Shown here piece by piece: positions 48,037 through 56,850 of a stretch of DNA of 64,000 nt. Every line of letters starts with the position of its first letter. Position 1 is the first letter of the stretch. Source of the stretch: Aquibium oceanicum (GTDB taxonomy: Bacteria; Pseudomonadota; Alphaproteobacteria; Rhizobiales; Rhizobiaceae); assembly GCF_001889605.1 (NCBI RefSeq), contig NZ_CP018171.1, positions 2,874,501 to 2,938,500 on the forward strand. The letters are read 5' to 3'. A program made the position numbers and the translations under genes. The notes below the pieces were generated by a model that made no database searches, was not told where the DNA came from, and saw only the letters and a list, made by a program, of their open reading frames with translations.

Positions 48037-49383
48037 ATGAATCATCCAGCTATGGAGACGCAGCACGGTCTCGCATCGAAGATATCGTCCCGCACAGCGA
48101 CGGTCGGGATCATCGGACTCGGCTATGTCGGATTGCCGCTCGCGGCGGCATGCGCCCGCGCGGGGTTTCAAACGGTCGGTTTCGATATCGACGAGACCAA
48201 GATCGAGGCGATCGGTGCTCGTCGATCCTACATCGATGCGGTCGATTCGCAGGAACTGGCGCGGCTCGTCGACGCCAGGTCGCTCCGCGCGACGATCGCC
48301 TTCGAGGAACTCGCATCCTGCGACATCATTGTCATCTGCGTGCCGACGCCGCTCGGCGTGCACCGCGAGCCCGACCTGCAATATGTGGAGAACACGACAC
48401 GCACGATCGCACGCTTCCTGAAGGCGGACCAGATCGTCGTGCTCGAATCGACGACCTATCCGGGAACGACCGAGGAAATCGTCCGGCCGATCCTGGAGCA
48501 GTCGGGTCTGCGCAGCGGGCAGGATTTCTTCCTGGGGTTCTCTCCGGAGCGCGAGGACCCCGGAAACAGGAAATACACGACCACAATCATTCCCAAGGTG
48601 ACGTCGGGAGACGGCGAGACCGCCTCGACGCTCGTCGGCGCTTTCTACGAGGCCGTCTTCGACCAGGTGGTTGCCGTGTCGGCGCCGCGCGTGGCGGAAG
48701 CAGTGAAGATCACCGAGAACATCTTCCGCGCCGTCAACATCGCCTTGGTCAACGAGTTGAAGGTGATCTACGACGCGATGGGCATCGACATCTGGGAGGT
48801 GATCGACGCGGCCTCCACCAAGCCGTTCGGCTACATGCCGTTCTATCCCGGACCGGGACTGGGAGGACATTGCATCCCGATCGACCCGTTCTACCTGACG
48901 TGGAAATCGCAGGAATACGGGCTGCGCACCCGCTTCATCGAGCTTGCCGGCGAGATCAACACGTCGATGCCGCTCTACGTGGTCGCAAAGCTGGAACGGC
49001 TGCTCGACCGGACCCAGAAGAGATCGCTGGGTTCGGCGCGCATCCTGCTGGTCGGTATCGCCTACAAGAAGAACGTGTCCGACGTGCGCGAGAGCGCATC
49101 CTTCGAGATCATGCGCCTTTTGGAGCAAAGGGGCGCGGGCGTGGAATTCCATGATCCGCTGGTGGAGACCATCCCGCCGATGCGAAGGTTTCCCGAACTG
49201 GCAGGGCGAAGCTCCGTCGGGCTGACGCCGGCGGAAATCGAGCGGTTCGACGCGATCCTGATCGCGACCGATCACGACAGCGTCGACTACGCCCTTCTGT
49301 CGGTCCATGCGCGCCTGATCGTGGACACGAGGAACGCGCTCGAGAAGCGGGGGCTTGCGACACCTTCCGTTTTCAAGGCCTGA
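48037..49383 (+). CDS. Nucleotide-sugar dehydrogenase (UDP-HexNAc 6-dehydrogenase type)
   Basis: This 448-aa enzyme has the N-terminal NAD motif GIIGLGYVGLPLA, the middle ENIFRAVNIALVNELK and the catalytic cysteine C279 in GGHCIPIDPFYLTWK. It oxidises C6 of a UDP-hexosamine or similar to the uronic acid; the sequence is closer to WbpA/WecC-like enzymes than to UDP-glucose dehydrogenase. The ATG at 48037 is preferred for its GAGAG ribosome site; in-frame ATGs at 48016 and 48052 also exist. It leads the four-gene plus-strand run. Confidence 0.9.
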   Translation: MNHPAMETQHGLASKISSRTATVGIIGLGYVGLPLAAACARAGFQTVGFDIDETKIEAIGARRSYIDAVDSQELARLVDARSLRATIAFEELASCDIIVICVPTPLGVHREPDLQYVENTTRTIARFLKADQIVVLESTTYPGTTEEIVRPILEQSGLRSGQDFFLGFSPEREDPGNRKYTTTIIPKVTSGDGETASTLVGAFYEAVFDQVVAVSAPRVAEAVKITENIFRAVNIALVNELKVIYDAMGIDIWEVIDAASTKPFGYMPFYPGPGLGGHCIPIDPFYLTWKSQEYGLRTRFIELAGEINTSMPLYVVAKLERLLDRTQKRSLGSARILLVGIAYKKNVSDVRESASFEIMRLLEQRGAGVEFHDPLVETIPPMRRFPELAGRSSVGLTPAEIERFDAILIATDHDSVDYALLSVHARLIVDTRNALEKRGLATPSVFKA

Positions 49384-49620
49384 GCATTCCTCTAAAAAAC
49401 CACTCTTGGACGCGAAACAGTAGTGCGCGCATCCGGCGCTTGCCATCGGCTTGACCTCCAAATAGGAGAGCTTCGTGCCCCGACTGTTTCGCCGGTAGCG
49501 CATCCGGCCTCATCCCGGCGTGAACGACCGCCGATCTGTGGCCGCAACATGAACATATGGGCCACCCGTCCTTCTCTCCCGCGGGTCGACCTGCCTTCCG
49601 CAACCCTTTGGAGGTGCTTC

Positions 49621-50754
49621 TTGCAGTTCATCGATCTCGCCGCCCAACGGGAGCGCCTCGGAGAAAGATTACCTCGCGCGATCAACCGGGTGGTCGAAAG
49701 TGGCGCGTATATATTCGGTCCTGAAGTCGCCGCGTTCGAGGCGCGGATGGCGCAATACATCGGGACCAAGCACGCGATAGGCTGTGCCAACGGCACCGAC
49801 GCGCTGCTGATACCGCTGATGGCTGCCGGAATCGGCGAGGGCGACGCCGTGTTCGTTCCCTCCTTCACCTTTGCGGCAACCGCCGAAGTGGTGGCGCTGG
49901 CCGGCGCCGAGCCCGTCTTCGTCGACGTGAACGCTGGCGACTACAACATCTCGATCGATAGCCTCGAAGCCGCGATCGGCTTCATCAGGGACGAAGGCCG
50001 GCTGCGGCCACGGGCGATCATTCCCGTCGACCTGTTCGGCCAGGCCGCCGACTACGCCGCCATCGAGGCGATTGCGGCCCGCGAAGGCCTGATGGTTCTC
50101 GAGGACGCCGCCCAATCGATCGGCGGAACCGCCGGCTCGCGCAAGTGCGGCTCGTACGGAAATGTCGCGGGCACCAGCTTCTATCCGGCGAAACCGCTCG
50201 GCTGCTATGGCGACGGCGGGGCGATGTTCACCAATGACGACGATATGGCCGAGGTGCTGCGATCGCTGGCTTTCCACGGCAAGGGCAAGACCCAGTACGA
50301 CAACGTGCGCGTCGGCCTCAACTCACGGCTGGATACGATCCAGGCGGCCGTGCTGATCGAGAAGCTCGATATCCTCGAAGAGGAGATGGAAGCGCGCCAG
50401 GTCGTGGCGAAGGGTTATGTCGACGGCCTCGCCGGCGTGGTGCGCGTACCGGATCTCGTCGCCGGCACGCGCTCGGCCTGGGCGCAGTTTGCCATCGAGA
50501 CCCGGCGCAGGGACGAGCTGAAGGCCCATCTCGCCAAAAAAGGCATTCCGAGCGTCATCTACTATCCCAAGCCGCTCCATGCGCAGGAGGCTTACCGCGA
50601 TTATCCCGTTGCGCCCGGCGGGCTGCCGGTGAGCGAGACGCTGCCGGGGCAGATCCTGTGCCTGCCGATGCACCCCTACCTCCAGCCCGACGCGGTCGAC
50701 CAGATTGTCAGTGCCGTGCGGGAATTCGCCGGCAACGAAAGCCTGGTGCCCTAG
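49621..50754 (+). CDS. DegT/DnrJ/EryC1/StrS aminotransferase
   Basis: This 377-aa PLP aminotransferase acts on a keto-sugar nucleotide. The PLP lysine is K191 in GTSFYPAKPLGCYGDGG, with the preceding VLEDAAQSIGG and the N-terminal MQFIDLAAQRERLG typical of WbpE-like members. TTG 49621 is chosen because the homology begins there and GGAGGTG stands 6 bp before it. The 237 bp upstream carry no gene. The product could be a 3-amino- or 4-amino-sugar; WbpB and WbpD partners are missing here. Confidence 0.9.
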   Translation: MQFIDLAAQRERLGERLPRAINRVVESGAYIFGPEVAAFEARMAQYIGTKHAIGCANGTDALLIPLMAAGIGEGDAVFVPSFTFAATAEVVALAGAEPVFVDVNAGDYNISIDSLEAAIGFIRDEGRLRPRAIIPVDLFGQAADYAAIEAIAAREGLMVLEDAAQSIGGTAGSRKCGSYGNVAGTSFYPAKPLGCYGDGGAMFTNDDDMAEVLRSLAFHGKGKTQYDNVRVGLNSRLDTIQAAVLIEKLDILEEEMEARQVVAKGYVDGLAGVVRVPDLVAGTRSAWAQFAIETRRRDELKAHLAKKGIPSVIYYPKPLHAQEAYRDYPVAPGGLPVSETLPGQILCLPMHPYLQPDAVDQIVSAVREFAGNESLVP

Positions 50755-50785
50755 CCCTTCTTCGACATGAGGTCGTGAGCCGACC

Positions 50786-51721
50786 ATGCCCGAAATGGTA
50801 CTCCTGACCGGTGCGAGCGGGTTTATCGGCGGCGTGGTGGCACGCATGCTGAAGGCTCGCGGCTACGCGATAAGAGCGGTCTCGCGGCAGCCGGCAACGC
50901 TCGACTCGAGTTTCGACGAGACAACCTCGCTTCCCGACCCCAACAGCGGCGAAAGCGGATGGACGCCGCTGCTGGCCGGCGTGACGCACGTGGTCCACTG
51001 CGCCGGGGAGAACAAGTCCCTTCCCTACGAGGCTTGCCGGGAGCCCAATGTGGAGCTTCCCGGGCGCCTCGCGCGCGCGGCGGCCGGCCATCTGACAGGC
51101 CGCTTCGTGCTGCTGTCGTCGGTGCGCGCGGTCTGTGATGGCAGGTCTGGGGAGGCCATTTCGGAGACCACCACAGAGGCGCCGCAGGACGCCTACGGGA
51201 AGTCGAAACTCGAAGGCGAGCGGCGCGTCCAAGCGGCGCTTGGACCTGAAGGCCGATACCTGATCCTGCGTCCCGCGCCGGTCTACGGTCCCGGCGCGCG
51301 CGGCAGCTTCCGCAGCCTCTCACGCCTGGCGTCCCTCCCCCTTCCTCTGCCGCTGGCGGGCCTGACCGCGCGGCGGTCTCTCGTGGATGTGGAGAGCCTC
51401 GCCGAGGCGATGGTGCATGTCCTCCAGTCGCCTCTCGCCTCGCCCCGCGTCTACATGGTCTCCGACGAGGCGCCGCTGACCGTGGGGGAAATCATCGGCG
51501 CAGTCCGTAAGGGGCTCGGGCGCGGACCAGGCCTTTTCTCCGTACCGCCATCTCTGCTGCGACGTATCGCGCTGGTAGGCAGGCAGGAAGACATGTGGCG
51601 AAAGCTGAGCGATCCGCTCGTGGTGGATCCTTCCCGGCTCGCCGCTACCGGCTGGAGGCCGGCTGCCGATACCATGCAGCGAATAAGCCGATATGCAGAG
51701 CGTGGCTTGCCCGCTAAATGA
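50786..51721 (+). CDS. NAD-dependent sugar epimerase/reductase (WbpV/WreQ-like)
   Basis: This 311-aa short-chain dehydrogenase has LLTGASGFIGGVVA at the N-terminus, a catalytic S in LLSSVRAV and the YxxxK motif in DAYGKSKLEGE. The closest known role I can recall is reduction of UDP-4-keto-6-deoxy-GlcNAc to UDP-N-acetylquinovosamine, as by WbpV and R. etli WreQ. The 4,6-dehydratase that makes that substrate is encoded at 53042. An alternative is a 4-epimerase. Confidence 0.8.
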   Translation: MPEMVLLTGASGFIGGVVARMLKARGYAIRAVSRQPATLDSSFDETTSLPDPNSGESGWTPLLAGVTHVVHCAGENKSLPYEACREPNVELPGRLARAAAGHLTGRFVLLSSVRAVCDGRSGEAISETTTEAPQDAYGKSKLEGERRVQAALGPEGRYLILRPAPVYGPGARGSFRSLSRLASLPLPLPLAGLTARRSLVDVESLAEAMVHVLQSPLASPRVYMVSDEAPLTVGEIIGAVRKGLGRGPGLFSVPPSLLRRIALVGRQEDMWRKLSDPLVVDPSRLAATGWRPAADTMQRISRYAERGLPAK

Positions 51722-51799
51722 TCTGATCCGGACCGGCACCTGGTCCGCCCCTTTCGGCCGAAACGGCTGGCAGGCTACAAGCACCGGTTCGAAAATCTC

Positions 51800-53038
51800 A
51801 TGAATCCATCCTTGCCGCCAGCGCTCGACCGGAACAACAAGCTGTTTACCGTCGCCGTCATGGGTGGAGGCGGCGTCATCGGCAGCGGCATAAGCATCCT
51901 GGTGGGCGGTTCGGTCTATGCCAATCTGTATCACGCCGCGCGGGGTCGTATTTCCCTTCCGCGAGACCGCGACGTTCTCACGATCACCGCCGCATTCGCC
52001 TTCTTCTACTGCGTCCAGGCCTTCTCCAGCATCATCCATTACAGCCACCTGAAATCGCTCTGGCCGCTTGTGCAGTACGGACCGTTCCTGGCTTTTCCCC
52101 TGATTTACGCGAGGGTCGCGATTTCCAGGCGGAAGGCCCTGGCGACGGCTACCGAGGTGGGCTTCGTCCTGGGCGCGATCGCCGGCTTCATCTTCGCTGC
52201 GATCGAAATTTTCTGGATCGGAGCCAGCAGGGCCGAAGGCCTGTCGGGCAATCAGGGTCCGTTCGCGGTGGTCAACGCGGTTATCTACGGCGGTTGCATC
52301 GTCGCCGCTCTCAGGCACGGGGGCGCCATCGGCGTGACGAGCCTCGTTGCCGCGGCTCTTGCAGCGGGGACGATCCTGATGTCCGGGACCCGGTCGTTGT
52401 GGCCGATGATCGTGGTCGCGCCGGTCCTGCTGGTGTTCCTCTATCCCTCGGAAGCGCGGCGGTTTTTCTCGCCGAAGCGCGCCGCGATCGCCGGAGCGCT
52501 CGCCCTCGTCATCGGCGTATTTGCCTTTCCACTGGCTCAGGACCGGATCGCCGCCCTTCTCTCGGATTACGACCGGGTCTTCGTGGAAGGGAAACTGGAC
52601 AACTCGCTCGGCACGCGGCTGCGCGTGTGGGAAACCGGCTACCAGCTCATCCTCGAAAGGCCGCTGCTGGGACACGGCCCCGACAAGGCCGACGAACTCA
52701 TGGGCGGATACACCCATTTCCACAATTTCCTGATGAACGCGTGGGTGATGTCCGGGCTGCCAGGGGTGGCCGCCGTGCTCGCGCTCCTCGTGACGCCCGT
52801 TATCGTGCTTGCGCGACGACGGGGCGGCGATCTGCAAAAATTCGGCTTCGCACTTTCGCTCCTGCTGTCGACAAGCTACGTCGCCAGCGGAACCGTCGGG
52901 ATCATGTTCGGCCATGACATCCTCGACGCGCTCTTCATTTACGGGATGATCGTGGCCGCGTTCCTGGCGTGCGGGGATGATGACGCCCGAACGCCGGCGG
53001 ATTCGGTCTCTCCGAAGGGTGGTGGCCGAGAGGCCTGA
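51800..53038 (+). CDS. O-antigen ligase/polymerase-family membrane protein
   Basis: This 412-aa multi-pass protein (about 11 membrane helices) has the Wzy/WaaL-family signature: GTRLRVWETGYQLILERPLLGHGPDK followed by THFHNFLMNAWVMSGLPG. Wzy polymerises repeat units; WaaL attaches finished chains to lipid A-core. With an ABC exporter in the same locus, a ligase role is more consistent, because ABC-dependent O-antigens do not use Wzy. It ends 4 bp from the dehydratase on the other strand. Confidence 0.85.
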   Translation: MNPSLPPALDRNNKLFTVAVMGGGGVIGSGISILVGGSVYANLYHAARGRISLPRDRDVLTITAAFAFFYCVQAFSSIIHYSHLKSLWPLVQYGPFLAFPLIYARVAISRRKALATATEVGFVLGAIAGFIFAAIEIFWIGASRAEGLSGNQGPFAVVNAVIYGGCIVAALRHGGAIGVTSLVAAALAAGTILMSGTRSLWPMIVVAPVLLVFLYPSEARRFFSPKRAAIAGALALVIGVFAFPLAQDRIAALLSDYDRVFVEGKLDNSLGTRLRVWETGYQLILERPLLGHGPDKADELMGGYTHFHNFLMNAWVMSGLPGVAAVLALLVTPVIVLARRRGGDLQKFGFALSLLLSTSYVASGTVGIMFGHDILDALFIYGMIVAAFLACGDDDARTPADSVSPKGGGREA

Positions 53039-53041
53039 ACC

Positions 53042-55204
53042 TCAGGACTTCGCCTGTTCCAGTTCGGACGGAAACATGCGAGCGGGGAACGGGACCACCT
53101 TATGCATGCCCTGGTGCGGACGGTCGCCCCGCGCCTCCTTGGTAACAGGGGTCTTGGTCGCAGGCGGTTCGAACGCAGCCGCGCCGTTCACATGCTCCGC
53201 CGCGTCAGACCCGGCGCCATTCCCCGGAGTTACGGCAGGCTCCCGTTTGCCGCGATGGCTGATCGCCGGCTTGTAGAGCGCCTTCATGATCGCGATCGCG
53301 GTCTCCTTGTCGCCTCTTTCGACGGCCTCGGCCAAGCGTTCCAGCGCCGTGGCGATCTCCGTCCACTCGAAGAGGCCGGTGCGGAGGCCAAAGACGCTCG
53401 GAACGCCGATGTCTGTGATGTCCTCGCCGGGCGCGCTCAGGATCTCGTGGACCTTCTCGCCCGGACGGCGTCCGGTCACCACGATGGGAATGTCGCGATT
53501 GGGTTCCTTGCCGGCGAGCCGGATCATGATGTCGGCGACAGCCATGATCGAGACCGGCTCGCCCATGTCGAGCATGTATATGCCCGGTCCGTCCTCGGGC
53601 CAGCGCAGGGCCGAATCGGCCGCCGACAGGATGACGAGATCGACCGCTTCGCCGATCGTCATGAGATAACGCGTCATCGCCGGATCGGTGATCGTCACCG
53701 GTCCGCCGTTGTCGATCTGACGCTGGAAAATGGTCGACACCGAGCCGTCGCTGCCGAAAACGTTGCCGAATCGGACACCGATGAAGTTCGTACCGCGGCC
53801 CGACGCGCTCGCCTTCCTCCTCTGCATGTAGTGCATCGAATTGACGATCTGTTCGGCGAACCGCTTGGTGAAGCCGAGCACGGACGTCGGGTCCGCTGCC
53901 TTGTCGCTCGAGATCAGGACAAAGTGCGCGACCTTGCATTCCGTGGCTACTTCCACGCAGTTCTTGGTGCCGAAGACGTTCGTCCGGACCGCCGATATCC
54001 AGTTGTCCTCCAGGATGGGCACGTGCTTCAGCGCCGCGGCGTGGAAGATAACGTCCGGCCGGAAATCCCGCACCACGCGCGAGAATGACGACTTGTCGCC
54101 GATGTCGACAAGTCGGGCGATCAGCCGCTCCTCGTAGATCCGGGCGAGATCCGACTGGAGCTGAAAGATGTTGAACTCGGAGATGTCGGCCACCAGAACG
54201 GCCTCGGCGCCCATGTCGAGCGCCCTCCTGACCAGGGTCCGGCCGATCGAACCGGCGCCGCCGGTCACGATGACCCGCTTGTCGCGCAGGATGCTCGCCA
54301 GCATCTGCTCGTCCGGCGTCACGGTAGACCGCCGGAGGATGGTTTCCATCTCCACCCGTTCCAGCACCAGCTTGCCGGCCCGGCGTGACTGCAGCATGCC
54401 GGAAAACTGATCGACGTCGACACCGTGCTGCCGCGCGATACGCACCAGTTCCGGGAACTCCATGAACTCCTTGTCGGCATGCTGGCCGAAGATGATCATG
54501 GAAATCTTCTCGGTGTCCTTCAGGTACTCGTAGAGGACATGCTGGGCCTGCTCCTTGCGGCCCACGACCGGCACGTTCTGGACGCGGCTGCCCATGACGG
54601 CGGCATCCTCGGGCGAAACGATCCCGATGATGTCGATGCCATCGTCCGCGGCGCTGCGGCCGTAGTTGATGATCATGTCCGCGTCGTTGAGGCGTCCGAA
54701 AAAGAGCGCGCGCGTGCTTGAGCGCTTCCGGAATCCCAACTCGCCCATGCTCCAGCCGGACCCCTCGCGCAGGTATCGGTATATGAGACGCGGCGAGGAA
54801 ATGAATACGAACGACATCATGAAGAAGACGATGAACTGTCGTTCGTTCAGACCCGCGATCGGGTAGACTGCCCTGATCGAGATCGCCGTCAGGTAGAGCA
54901 CGATCGTCAGGATGAGGCAGTTGCGGAAGATTCCGAAGAAGTCCGGCGTTGAGGCGAACCGCCACATCATCCGATAGAGGCCACTGTAGCGGAACAGGAG
55001 GTGGGCGAAGACCCCGACCGACAGCCATGCCGTCAGCGAGGAACGCGAATAGGGATCGATCGAAAGGTTCGATCCGGACAGCGCCAGACTGAGCGGCACC
55101 GCCGCCAGGACCATTGCGACGTCCATTGCGACGATGATCAGTCTTCTCACGCTAGGCTGTATCGCACGAATACGCGCGAGAATACGATGCATGCGCTGTC
55201 CCAC
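53042..55204 (-). CDS. WbpM/FlaA1-type UDP-GlcNAc 4,6-dehydratase
   Basis: This 720-aa protein has four N-terminal membrane helices (to about residue 130), a CoA-binding-like Rossmann domain (about 165-290) and a C-terminal short-chain dehydrogenase domain starting VIVTGGAGSIGRTLVR. It should make UDP-4-keto-6-deoxy-GlcNAc. The active-site segment reads SSDKAADPTSVLGFTK; the residue that is Met in WbpM and Tyr in FlaA1 is Leu (L443). The start is GTG 55204; ATG 55192 is possible. A 64-residue tail after the domain is extra. It follows metK by 112 bp. Confidence 0.9.
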   Translation of the reverse strand: MGQRMHRILARIRAIQPSVRRLIIVAMDVAMVLAAVPLSLALSGSNLSIDPYSRSSLTAWLSVGVFAHLLFRYSGLYRMMWRFASTPDFFGIFRNCLILTIVLYLTAISIRAVYPIAGLNERQFIVFFMMSFVFISSPRLIYRYLREGSGWSMGELGFRKRSSTRALFFGRLNDADMIINYGRSAADDGIDIIGIVSPEDAAVMGSRVQNVPVVGRKEQAQHVLYEYLKDTEKISMIIFGQHADKEFMEFPELVRIARQHGVDVDQFSGMLQSRRAGKLVLERVEMETILRRSTVTPDEQMLASILRDKRVIVTGGAGSIGRTLVRRALDMGAEAVLVADISEFNIFQLQSDLARIYEERLIARLVDIGDKSSFSRVVRDFRPDVIFHAAALKHVPILEDNWISAVRTNVFGTKNCVEVATECKVAHFVLISSDKAADPTSVLGFTKRFAEQIVNSMHYMQRRKASASGRGTNFIGVRFGNVFGSDGSVSTIFQRQIDNGGPVTITDPAMTRYLMTIGEAVDLVILSAADSALRWPEDGPGIYMLDMGEPVSIMAVADIMIRLAGKEPNRDIPIVVTGRRPGEKVHEILSAPGEDITDIGVPSVFGLRTGLFEWTEIATALERLAEAVERGDKETAIAIMKALYKPAISHRGKREPAVTPGNGAGSDAAEHVNGAAAFEPPATKTPVTKEARGDRPHQGMHKVVPFPARMFPSELEQAKS

Positions 55205-55316
55205 TTTCCGACGGTGCAGCAGCCCCAGTAATGGCTTATAAAGCGTTTCGCGGCCTGCCGCTAGGCTCTCCTGCCCACGAGAAGACCGGCCGGCGCAGAT
55301 CGAACCCGCACGTTCC

Positions 55317-56582
55317 TCAGCTGGCGACGGCGTCCTTGATGGCTTTGACGAGGTCGGTCTTTTCCCAGGAGAAGGCGCCGTCGCGGCCGGGTTTGCGGCC
55401 GAAATGGCCGTAGGCGGCTGTGCGGGCGTAGATCGGGCGGTTGAGATCGAGATGGCGGCGGATGCCCGACGGCGACAGGTCCATCACCTTGCGCAGCGCG
55501 GCCTCGACCGCCGCCTCCTCCACCGTGCCCGTGCCGTGCAGGTCGACGTAGATCGACAGCGGCTGGGCCACGCCGATGGCGTAGGAAAGCTGGATGGTGC
55601 AGCGCTCGGCGAGCTTGGCCGCCACCACGTTCTTGGCCAGATAACGCGCCGCATAGGCGGCCGAGCGGTCGACCTTGGTCGTGTCCTTGCCCGAGAACGC
55701 GCCGCCGCCATGCGGCGCCGCCCCGCCATAGGTGTCGACGATGATCTTGCGGCCCGTCAGGCCCGCGTCGCCGTCAGGCCCGCCGATGACGAACTTGCCG
55801 GTCGGGTTGACGTACCAGTTGCAGTCCTTGGCGATCGGCAGGTCGCCCAGCGCCTCGCGGATGTAGGGCTCGACCACCTGGCGCACCTTCTTGGAGTCCC
55901 AGCCCGCCTCGAGATGCTGCGTCGACAGGACGATCTGCGTCACCTCGGCCGGCTTCCCGTCGGCGTAGCGCACCGTCACCTGGCTCTTGGCGTCGGGCCC
56001 CAGCCGGGAGGCCTCGCCCTCGCCCTTGTGGCGGGCGGCGGCCAGGAGCTCCAGGATCTTGTGGCTGTAGTAGATCGGCGCCGGCATCAGGTCCGGCGTC
56101 TCGCGGCAGGCATAGCCGAACATGATGCCCTGGTCGCCCGCGCCTTCCTCGCCCTGCCGGTCCGACGCGTTGTCGACACCCTGCGCGATGTCGGCCGACT
56201 GGCCGTGCAGGAGCACGTCGATGCGCGCCTTCTTCCAGTGGAAGCCGTCCTGCTCGTAGCCGATGGCGCGGATCGCCTTGCGCGCCGCCGACTTGAACTT
56301 CGACGGGTTGATGATGGGGAACTCCTTGGCGTCCTCCAGGACGTTGCCGTCCTTGTCCTGCTTGAGCAGCGACTTCGGCACCCGCACCTCGCCGGCGATC
56401 ACCACGCGGTTGGTGGTGGCCAGCGTCTCGCAGGCGACGCGCACGTCCCAGGGGTCCATGCCCGCCTTCTTCGCCTCCCGGTAGACCAGATCGACGATCT
56501 CGTCGGAGATGCGGTCGCAGACCTTGTCGGGATGGCCTTCGGATACGGATTCGCTGGTGAAGAGGTAGTTCGAGCGCGCCAC
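55317..56582 (-). CDS. metK: S-adenosylmethionine synthetase
   Basis: This 421-aa enzyme makes SAM from methionine and ATP. It begins [31 protein letters not shown] and has [38 protein letters not shown] and [18 protein letters not shown]. The start codon is GTG 56582, set by GAGGGG at 6 bp. It is longer than the E. coli enzyme (384 aa), with extra loops around residues 75 and 115 as in other alphaproteobacteria. A stem-loop and a promoter candidate sit directly upstream. trmB, often its neighbour, is absent. Confidence 0.97.
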   Translation of the reverse strand: MARSNYLFTSESVSEGHPDKVCDRISDEIVDLVYREAKKAGMDPWDVRVACETLATTNRVVIAGEVRVPKSLLKQDKDGNVLEDAKEFPIINPSKFKSAARKAIRAIGYEQDGFHWKKARIDVLLHGQSADIAQGVDNASDRQGEEGAGDQGIMFGYACRETPDLMPAPIYYSHKILELLAAARHKGEGEASRLGPDAKSQVTVRYADGKPAEVTQIVLSTQHLEAGWDSKKVRQVVEPYIREALGDLPIAKDCNWYVNPTGKFVIGGPDGDAGLTGRKIIVDTYGGAAPHGGGAFSGKDTTKVDRSAAYAARYLAKNVVAAKLAERCTIQLSYAIGVAQPLSIYVDLHGTGTVEEAAVEAALRKVMDLSPSGIRRHLDLNRPIYARTAAYGHFGRKPGRDGAFSWEKTDLVKAIKDAVAS

Positions 56583-56601
56583 GGGTGTCCCCTCAAGAAA
56601 G

Positions 56602-56630
56602 GCGCGAAACGGCGGGATGCCGTTTCGCGC
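56602..56630 (-). promoter_or_regulatory. metK leader stem-loop, candidate SAM-responsive element
   Basis: On the minus strand GCGCGAAACGGC, loop ATCCC, and GCCGTTTCGCGC make a perfect 12-bp hairpin. Seven bases (CTTTCTT) separate it from the metK ribosome binding site GAGGGGA. The loop bases TCCC can pair with GGGA of that site, so a pseudoknot could hide it. From memory, the compact SAM/SAH riboswitch found before metK in Rhodobacterales shares the AACGGC-NTCC core and the loop-to-ribosome-site pairing. The full pairing of the stem here differs. A plain 5' stabilising hairpin is the alternative. Confidence 0.5.
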
Positions 56631-56637
56631 GCGCGTC

Positions 56638-56666
56638 TGTTAGCCGAGCCCGTCACCATGCGTCAA
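56638..56666 (-). promoter_or_regulatory. Putative metK promoter
   Basis: TTGACG (-35; the upstream C gives CTTGAC, the alphaproteobacterial form) and CTAACA (weak -10) are 17 bp apart on the minus strand. CATGC and GCATG flank the -35 as an inverted repeat. Transcription would begin near 56631, at the first base of the leader stem-loop, giving a leader of about 48 nt. Confidence 0.45.
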
Positions 56667-56850
56667 GCATGCAGACGCCCGCCTCGCCCAAGTCCATCAT
56701 ACCGGAACCCGCCGAAGAACCCGCGCCACAGAAGACGAAACCTCACCCGCACAAACGCGGATCAGGCCTCCTCGTCGCCCAGCGCCATCACCAGATCGAC
56801 AAGCTTGCGGCGCACGAGACGTCGCCGGCAATCGACCGAGCGTCCCGAAC

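Noticed and set aside
55205-55316. A GGTTCGATC segment that looks like a tRNA T-arm between metK and the dehydratase
   Set aside because: The base at position 61 is not C, the stem does not pair, and no anticodon or acceptor arm follows.
56583-56640. A SAM-II or SAM-I riboswitch before metK
   Set aside because: The leader is too short for SAM-I, and the SAM-II pseudoknot consensus is not present; only the compact SAM/SAH-like arrangement remains.
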